Below are positions 56,863 to 64,000 of a stretch of 64,000 nucleotides of DNA, one piece after another. Made by a program: the position numbers and the translations under genes. The notes beneath the pieces are model-generated. The model did no database searches. It saw only the letters and a list, made by a program, of their open reading frames with translations, and had not been told where the DNA came from. The DNA is from Haematobia irritans. Lineage: Eukaryota > Arthropoda > Insecta > Diptera > Muscidae. Numbering within the stretch: the stretch's first letter is position 1; each line of letters opens with the position of its first letter. The stretch covers positions 189,067,726 through 189,131,725 of the forward strand of contig NC_134400.1 of assembly GCF_050003625.1 (NCBI RefSeq), given 5' to 3'.

Positions 56863-57301
56863 AAACTAAACTCCATGACGCCGGAGATTGAATTTTAACC
56901 CCAATGAACTTCCTACGTTTGTCTTCTATAAAATGCGACCTAATGGTTATGGTTGACGACCCACCAATAAAAACTGAACCAACTTTGCCATTTTGCGATG
57001 CCTAATGACATCTCCCTAGTCTGCGATACTAAAATTATTGTGATACGGAATTCTTCTAACCTTGGTTAATACATAAAACATTCGTTTGCTATGGCTTTTT
57101 ATTTTGTTATTCGAGTTCGAGTATGTTCACCATCAAGGAAATGCAAATTAACCCTGGCATTTCATGAAATAGCAAAAACACATTGATATCAGGCCTACTC
57201 CCCAAAACGTGCTATTCATTCACTCACTCACTCAAGTTACTCATTCATCCAAGAAGGCCAAACAGCAGGTATATGGTCATATATATTCCATGCACCCTCC
57301 A
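56863..57301. other. Low-repeat spacer without a gene
   Basis: Mixed-composition DNA containing a TATATATTCCATGCAC stretch and CACTCACTCACTCAAG near 57220. No reading frame of interest. Confidence 0.4.
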
Positions 57302-60300
57302 TACACTCAGAAAAAAACGACAGCGAAACTGCCTATAGGCGATTTAATTTTATTTTAATTCATAGTTAGTTGATTTTAGTTAAAATTTTAAATGGTGAGG
57401 ATATTTTTATTATTTTTTGCCTACTTTTTGACCATGAACTAAAAATCAGAAAAAAAAACTTGTATATAAATGAAGAATATGATTTTAATAATTGTTTTCC
57501 ATATTTTTTAAAATGACTAAATTTTACTTAAATTATGAGGCGGCAATATATAAGTCTCCATGAAAAACTCCCCAATATCACAAATGAAATAAGTACCCAA
57601 AATTGGGGGCTTATGGCATCATGAAATAAGTCCCAAAAGGCGTTTGTGAAATTATTCACCAAAAAATTTTAATAAAAAGACTTTCACTGATGAGATGTTT
57701 TAGCTGGAACACCAGTCCAACGATGTTCTGGATAGCCCATAAAAATGTTGGATCCAGAGCTAAAAAAAAATAAGCTCTAAATTCTCCAAGACTTAAATGA
57801 AAAATATCACAAATATTTTGGAATTTATTTCGTAAAAATTGTAAAAAGGACTAAATGGATTTATATTTAAAATTATTATTTCGTTACAAGGATTTATCGA
57901 TTCTTAAAGTGGACGACATAAATTGGACCAATGCATAGATAGCCCTTCCCTTTGCAAATTTTCTTGAATTGAATCATAACTAAGCAACGAAACATCATTA
58001 TCTTAGAATTATATAAATATTACTACTTTAGTAAAAAAATTGCATCCTTATACACCAAGACATATAAATATATCAGTATAATGGGTTTAAAAATTATGTA
58101 GATAGTAGATCGGGACAGACGGAATCTCGCTAATCCTGTCATGTCGTCACTTGTTAGATGACCAGGCCTGTTGAGTAGTTTACGAGGCCCCATCATAAAT
58201 TGTCAAGGTTCGAGGAGAAACTATGGACACAACATTGTCTTCTAGTCCATCTACCATATCTCCCTTCGAAATATTTCCATGGTAGTACGACCATAAAATA
58301 GAAAATTCTTCCGGTATCTATCAATGGCTTCTTCATAGTCGTTATGGATTAGATTCAAGCTCACCAGGTTCTTCTGACTCCATCAATTATTTCAAACCTG
58401 TTCCGTTTGGCTGTGTTTTCTCTAGATAGTAGATAGGGGCAGTAAGAATCTCGGCAATCCATTCAAGCACGTCAATATTAACTGACGATATCTCTCGACA
58501 GCTTCATTGGGGTCGTTAAGGCCTATATTCAAGCTCAACAGGATATTTTTTCGCCACCAATTATTCTAAACCTGTTCCATTTGACTGTGGCTTCTTTGGA
58601 TAGTAGAGAGGGACAGTAGGAATCTCTGCAATTGCAGGTCACAAATTAGATGTCGAGGCATGTGGTACGGCCTGATGGAAAGTTTGCGTGACCCCACCAT
58701 ACGTTTTCGAGATCCGAGAAGAAAATATCGACACAGGAACAGTAAAAGTTATCCTCCTATAGCCCATATACGATATCTCTCTTCGATGGCAGTACGAAAT
58801 TAAAATTCTTCCGATATATCTCGACAGCTTCTTTAGGGTCGTTATGGATTAGAATCAAGTTTAAAATGTGTCTTCTTTTTTCACCAATTATTCTAAACTT
58901 GTTCCGTTTGGTTGTGATTTCGCTATATGGTAGGTTGGGTCAGTAGGAATATAGTAAACGACGATATCTCATGACGGCTTCTTTATAGTCGCTATGGATT
59001 AGAGACAAACTCTTGTTTCTTCATCACTAATCCCGTTCCGTTTGGACACGTTTACGCTAGATAGTAGATAGGAACAGTAGGAATATCGTTAATCGAATCA
59101 AGCATGTCACTACTGGATGGTGACACATTTGACACAGCTTGTTGAGAAGATTCCGTGACTAAAGCATTTAATTTTCCAGTCCAAAGAGAAAATATCGACA
59201 CAACAGTAAATGTCATGCTATTCCAGGCTATATATGACTATAACACTCTTCGAAAGACTTCCATGGTAGTACGACTATACAAAAGAAAAAAAACTCTTCC
59301 GATATATCTCGATAACTTGGTTATGGTCGTTATGGATTAGATTTAAGCTCAAAAGGGTCTTCTTTTTCCACCAATTGTTGCAAACTAACTCCGTTTGGTT
59401 GCGGTTTCGTTAGATGGTAGATAGTGACAGTAGGAATATCGTCAATACTTTCATACGCGTCATTATTAGATGACGATATCCCTTGACGGTTTCTTTGTGG
59501 TCGTTATGGATCACGTTAATCCATTCTACCGCGTCACTAAATAGATGACGATATCTTCCGACGGCTTTATAATGGTCGTTATAGATTAGAGCCAATCTCA
59601 ACAGGGTATTCGTTCTCCACCACTTATTCCAAACCCATTTTCTTGGGTGTGGATCCTCCTGGATAGTAGATAGGGACAATAGGAAACTCCTTAATCCATT
59701 TTTGCACCTTACTAATTAGATTACGAGGCATTTGGCTCGTTAAAAAAACAAGCTTTTCCCACCATACATTTCCTAGATCGGTGGAGAAAATATCGCCACA
59801 ACAGTAAATGTCATCCTTCTATAGACTATCTAGCACATCTCTCTCCGTAAGACTTCTATGGTACTATAACTTTCAATCGTTTCCTTACGGTCGTTTTGTA
59901 TTAGAGTCAATTTCAACAGTGTCTTCTTTTTCCACCACTTATTCCAAACTCATTTGGTTTGGCTGTGGTTTCGTAAGATGGTATGGGACAGTAGGAATCT
60001 CGCCAATCTTTCAAAACGCGTCATTATTAGATGACGATATCCATCGACGGTTTCTTTGTGGTCGTTATGGATTATAGCCAATCTCAACAGGGTATTCGTT
60101 CTCCACCACTTATTCTAAACCCATTTTCTTGGGTGTGGATTCTACTGGATAGTAGATAGGGACAATAGGAATCACCTTAATCCATTCTTGCACGTCATGA
60201 ATTAGATGACGACGCATATGGCAGAGCCTGTTGAAAACGTAAACTTTTCCCATACAACTTGCAATGGTTTCTTTATAGGCGTTATGAATTAGAATAAAGC

Positions 60301-61933
60301 TCTACAGGGTCTCCTTTTTCCACCACTTAGTCCAAACTCGTTCCGTTTGACTGTGGTTTTGCTAGATGGTAGATAGGGACAGTAGGAACCTCGTTAATCC
60401 TTTCATACGCGTCACAGCATGTATTTTCCGAGGAGAATATGTCGACACAACCATAACTGTCATCCTCATCTAGTGTTTAACAGTCGTACTACCGTGAAAG
60501 TCTTTCGTAGATAGATATGGTAGCTCTCTTCGAAAGTTTCTCACGGTAGTGCGACTGTAAGACAGAATAGAAAACTTTTGCCATATCTCTCGACAGCTTC
60601 TTTAGAGTCGTTCTGGATTAGAGTCAATCTTAACAGTGTTTCAACCACTTATTCCAAACTCGGCTGTGGTTTCGTTATATGGTAGATAGGGACAGTAGGA
60701 ATCTCGTTAATCCTTTCATACGCGTCATTATTAGATGACGATATCCCTCGACAGTTTCTTTGTGTTCGTTATGGATTAGAGCCAATCTCACCAGGATCTT
60801 CTTTCTCCACCACTTATTCCAAACCCATTCCCTTGGGTGTGATTTCTCCTGGATAGTAGATAGGGACAATATGAATTTATGGCCGATATGGATTACAGTA
60901 AAACTCACCAGGGTTTTCCTTTTTGCACCACTAATTCCAAACTCGTTCCATTTGGCCTTGGTTGCGCATCTAGCGTAGATAGGGACAGTAGGAATCTCGT
61001 TAATCCATACTACCGCGTCACTAAGTAGATGAAGTAGAATTTGGCACGGCCTACTGAGAAGTTTGTGTGGTCCCAGCATACATTTTCCGAGGAGAAATTA
61101 TCGCCACAACCATAACGGTCATGTTCTTCCAGTGTTTTACAATCGAATCGAAGAGATATGTTAGCTCTGTCAACTTCTTTAAAGTCGATCTGCAATAGAG
61201 TCAAGCTCAACAGGGTCTTCTTATTCCACACCTTATTCCAAACTCTTTGCGTCTGGTTGTGGTTTCGCTAGTTGGTAGATGGTGACAGTAGGAATCTCGG
61301 AAATCCACTATTAGATGACGATATCTCTCGACGGCTTCTGTAACGTCATTTTGGATTAGAGTCAATATCAACTGGGTCTTCTTTTTCCACCACTTATTCC
61401 AAATCTGCTACGTTTGTTTGTGATTTCGCTAGTTAGTAGATAGGGTTAGTAGGAATCTCGTCAATATAGCGCGTCACTAAATAGATGACGAAGCATTTGG
61501 CACAGCCTCTTGCTAAAATATGGACACAACAGTAAATGACATGGATCTTCTTTTTCCACCACTTATTGCAAATCTGCTACGTTTGTTTGTGATTTCGCTA
61601 GTTAGTAGATGGGGACAGTAGGAATCTCGTCAATATAGCGCGTCACTAAATAGATGACGAAGCATTTGGCACAGCCTCTTGCAAAAATATGAACATTAAA
61701 TGTCAAGCTCTTTTAGTTCATCTACCATATCACACTTCGAACGAGGAGAACACTCTTCCGAAATTTCCCTTTCGTTCAAAATTATTCCAGGGTTTAATTA
61801 CAAAATAAGCTTAAGCAAAATTAAGCTATTATAACTGAAAATTCTTCAGCTATCGCCTTGAATTTAGGATCAACTAACTCTTGACCTTCCTCGCTTTAGT
61901 CCTCCAATAAATGAACAATTTTTCTTGAGTGTA
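57302..61933. mobile_element. Putative TA-flanked element of about 4.6 kb carrying a satellite-like interior
   Basis: The left end is TA followed by CACTCAGAAAAAAACG. The right end, reverse complemented, is TA followed by CACTCAAGAAAAATTG. Short inverted ends and flanking TA suggest a Tc1/mariner-type mobile unit. TTAGTTGAT words near both ends (about 57369 and, inverted, about 61870) support a common unit, though the match could be chance at this size. The interior (from about 58080) is filled with the degenerate ~165-175-bp repeat. No intact protein frame is present. Confidence 0.35.
58080..61750. repeat. Degenerate tandem repeat of about 165-175 bp (GTAGATAGGGACAGTAGGAA)
   Basis: Each unit has GATGGTAGATAGGGACAGTA, GGAATCTCGTTAATCC, ATGACGATATC, CGACGGCTTCTTTATGGTCG, TTATGGATTAGAGTCAA, CAACAGGGTCTTCTTTTTCC and ACCACTTATTCCAAACTCG. 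Spacings of the GTAGATAGGGACAG word are 173, 331, 130, 355, 168, 222, 310, 176, 120, 301, 158 and 170 among others: single or double units with partial losses. Minus-strand frames read WNKWWRKKTLL and HNDHKEAVEGYRHL repeatedly but are broken at most units. An extra unit sits at 63185-63300. Confidence 0.75.
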
Positions 61934-62960
61934 TTATACGATTTAATCACATGAACTTTGGCAAGACCTCTCTTAAAGACCAAAGCACACGCAGTGCCTG
62001 GATACTTATAAGATGTAGATGTACGTGTGTATGTACGATTGTGTATTTATTTGTGAATATACATACTAAAGAGCACTTAACATAAAGCATATTAAAGGAC
62101 ACCAATGTGTATTTTTATGTATATATGAGGTATTGTTGACAATGTTCATGATGATGGCGATGATGGCTATGAGGAAATGAGGGGTTTTGTTTTCGTATCA
62201 TTTTATTCCATTTCAATTCGTGCATTTGTAAAACAAAATGAATTTCTTTTACATATCCTCGTCCCATTTCCCTAAAAATTCAACAACAACAACAAACAGT
62301 ATACACGTCAACAACAATGATATTTGTTTTAGTTGTTGTTCTGGTTATGGTCTAGCGTCTGGTTCCCGAGAATAATCAAGAGAAGGTGGTATTGTGTTCT
62401 TTTTTTTTTTGGTAGACACGTATAAATGCCACCACCATGCTTCATTATCTCCATCACTGACACTTTCTTTAGCATTTCATTTGATTTTCGTTTCATATAT
62501 ATTTTTTTTTTGTATAGGAAAATATCGTTATTGTGGCAGGGATATAGGAAATAAGTGAGCCAACAACAGCTGTCTAGTTTTGGGGTTCGTTTTTTCTCCT
62601 CTCTTCCAAAGTCAAAACGTCTCAATATACTCATGGGTAACCAAGCAGACATGCAATAACATCCCTTTTGTCGCTCTGTTATTCGTCTAGGAGGTTTGAA
62701 ATCATGTTGTCTCATGTCATACAGTACCTTCCTCTGTTTTTATTATATATCTACCTTTACATGATACTGTTCTGAATCATTCCAGGACATTGAATTTTGT
62801 AGGTGAGTCACCATATAAAAGTTTCCTATCTTGGACCTCTTGTTAGTTAAACGATGTGATGAATTGCGGTAATATGGAGTAGAGAAAATATTTCCACAAA
62901 ATATACCGGAAAGGAATAAAAAGTCTGAAAGTGAGGTAATTAAATTTGACTCCAATCTGA
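61934..62960. other. Low-repeat DNA, no supportable gene
   Basis: Contains a GATGATGGCGATGATGGCTA simple stretch near 62150 and CAACAACAACAACAAACAG near 62281. A 128-codon minus-strand frame (62329-62715) is basic and Asn/Lys-rich at its end with no recognised domain; it is not convincing as a gene. Confidence 0.45.
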
Positions 62961-63026
62961 TGACACAAAAGAAAAGCTTTATTGTTATTGATAAAAAAAT
63001 ATCGGAAATAATATTAAATTTTACAA

Positions 63027-63175
63027 TCAGTTCACATTTTTTTCGAATTGGCTACTTTTGGCACGAATTATGGTCTTCAAATGGCCGTCAAAACCATTCA
63101 GAAGCTGCACGAAAATGCTTTTGCGGTATTTTGACCCATTTAAGGCGTAACGCCGTCTTGATAGCATCTTTATGA
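63027..63175 (-). pseudogene. Transposase C-terminal relic (GSQFE-type ending)
   Basis: The minus-strand frame gives SKYRKSIFVQLLNGFDGHLK, then TIIRAKSSQFEKN and a stop. The Arg/Lys-x-x-x-x-SQFE ending matches TKGSQFEQD in the relic near 51060. Sequence before it merges into a satellite unit. A small, inactive fragment of the same unnamed family. Confidence 0.5.
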
Positions 63176-63184
63176 TCGTTATAG

Positions 63185-63300
63185 ATTCAAGGTCAACAGG
63201 GTCTTCTTTCTCCCCCAATTATTCCGAACCTGTTCTGTTTGGCTGTAGTTTCTCTAAATAGTAGATTGGGACAGTAGGAATCTCGTTAATCCATTCTTCA
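63185..63300. repeat. Isolated unit of the ~165-175-bp repeat
   Basis: TTATAGATTCAAGGTCAACA, GGGTCTTCTTTCTCCCCC, TTTGGCTGTAGTTTCTC and AGATTGGGACAGTAGGAATC match the 58-61.7 kb repeat. It lies outside the putative 57302-61933 element, between two transposase relics. Confidence 0.65.
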
Positions 63301-63314
63301 ACTAATTATGGCAT

Positions 63315-63590
63315 TCAAACGCCCGACAAGGCCATTAGAAGCTGCACAAAAGTGGTTCCGCGGTATTTTGGCACATTCACGGTGAAACGCTGTCTTGAGA
63401 TGATCGAAGCTTTGCTATTTGTTAGATCAAAATAACTCTCTAAAATGCCCCAGGACAAAACGTCCAACAAAGTGATATCCGAAGTTTTGTTGGTAATTGT
63501 GCGGAGATGCTTCAGAAGCACAAATCGAACGGCATGAGATCGGGAGTTTTTGGTAGCCATTGTGCGGTAGAAATAAAGCAAGGGAGATCC
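63315..63590 (-). pseudogene. Second transposase relic of the same family
   Basis: Minus-strand frames contain LPHNGYQKLP or, in the next register, LPKTPDLMPFDLCF, the PDLxPxD motif around the third catalytic residue. Further on they contain VNVPKYRGTTFVQLL, which overlaps the start of the 63027 relic's text. The two lie on either side of one satellite unit and may derive from one broken element. Confidence 0.5.
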
Positions 63591-63611
63591 TTTTAAGCCA
63601 TTTTTGTGTGC

Positions 63612-64000
63612 AAAAAAATTTTTTTGATAAAATTTTCAAAAAAAAAAATTGACAAAATTTTCTATAAAAATAAAATTTTGACAAAATTTTCTATAGAAGT
63701 AAAATCTTAACAAAATTTCTATAGAAATACAATTTTTAACAAACTTTTCTATAAAAATAAAATTTTGATAAAATTGTCTATATAAAAAAAATTCACAAAA
63801 TTTTCTATAGACATAAAATGTTGACAAAATTTCCAATAGAAATAAAATTTTGACAAAATTTCCAATAGAAATAAAATTTTGACAAAATTTCCCTTAGCAA
63901 TAAAATTTTCTAAAAAAATAAATTTAACAAAATTTTCTATAGAAATACAATTTTGACAACATTTTCTATAGAAATAAAAATTTTGACAAAATTTCTATAA
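63612..64000 (-). repeat. 29-bp palindromic array, block 9 (reverse), running off the window
   Basis: Units in the CTATAGAAATAAAATTTTGA orientation, initially A-rich and degraded, then regular to the last base. The true end is outside the window. Confidence 0.88.

Noticed and set aside
59410..61079. Minus-strand frames with WNKWW and HNDHKE words as a tandem-repeat protein
   Set aside because: Frames break at most units and unit lengths are not multiples of three; kept only as a question in the findings.
62329..62715. A 128-codon minus-strand frame
   Set aside because: Basic, low-complexity end and no recognisable domain or splice context; not enough to call a gene.

Overview
The window is AT-rich, repeat-dominated nuclear DNA from a higher fly, most likely a muscid such as Haematobia, Stomoxys or Musca. 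Four observations point that way: a degenerate irritans-subfamily mariner whose protein resembles Himar1 of the horn fly as I recall it; a DD37E transposon; helentron-like elements with internal ~152-bp repeats; and exons with fly-type splice sites. The genus is an inference. I see no bacterial operon, rRNA, intact tRNA gene or CRISPR array.

The only convincing host coding sequence is a pair of homologous + strand exons (9201-9448 and 20092-20336). Each encodes the C-terminal half of a C-type lectin domain with EPN and WND calcium/sugar-binding motifs and its own stop codon. Both follow a 3' splice site of the same phase and are 10.6 kb apart, with no visible first-half lectin exon between them. 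Alternative last exons of one gene, or a partial tandem duplication, are the two readings. A GAGA-rich, initiator-containing stretch near 46.5-47.4 kb is a weak candidate for the promoter and untranslated first exon of another gene.

Layout: 1-2.5 kb, minisatellites carrying a foldback MITE and a tRNA-derived SINE with target duplications. 4.2-8.15 kb, tandem duplications in which some copies carry a SINE or a helentron-like insertion and sister copies keep the empty site, followed by a LINE relic. 9.2-9.45 kb, lectin exon 1. 10.4-12.8 kb, a 29-bp array interrupted by a DD37E transposon. 12.8-19.9 kb, nested helentron-like elements (family A). 20.1-20.3 kb, lectin exon 2. 21.25-22.5 kb, dead mariner. 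22.6-30.4 kb, 29-bp and ~120-bp arrays with a TA-flanked foldback element. 30.4-34.55 kb, helentron-like family B. 34.6-38.2 and 41.8-46.0 kb, long 29-bp arrays. 46-47.8 kb, lower-repeat DNA with the promoter candidate. 47.8-55.2 kb, 29-bp arrays with transposase relics and a rearranged SINE. 55.2-57.3 kb, mostly unique DNA with a piggyBac-like MITE. 57.3-61.9 kb, a TA-flanked block filled by a degenerate ~165-175-bp repeat. 62-64 kb, unique DNA, transposase relics and the start of another 29-bp array.

The most interesting non-genic signals are these. The 29-bp unit is built from two overlapping palindromes, covers roughly 18-19 kb in both orientations, and is bordered by recurring end modules. 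The internal repeats of two different helentron-like families can be aligned along their whole ~152-bp length. The SINE carries a strong TATA-like box and a CCTAA-type tail resembling the ancestral insect telomere repeat that flies have lost. All positions and alignments were made by eye; boundaries of degenerate repeats are approximate.
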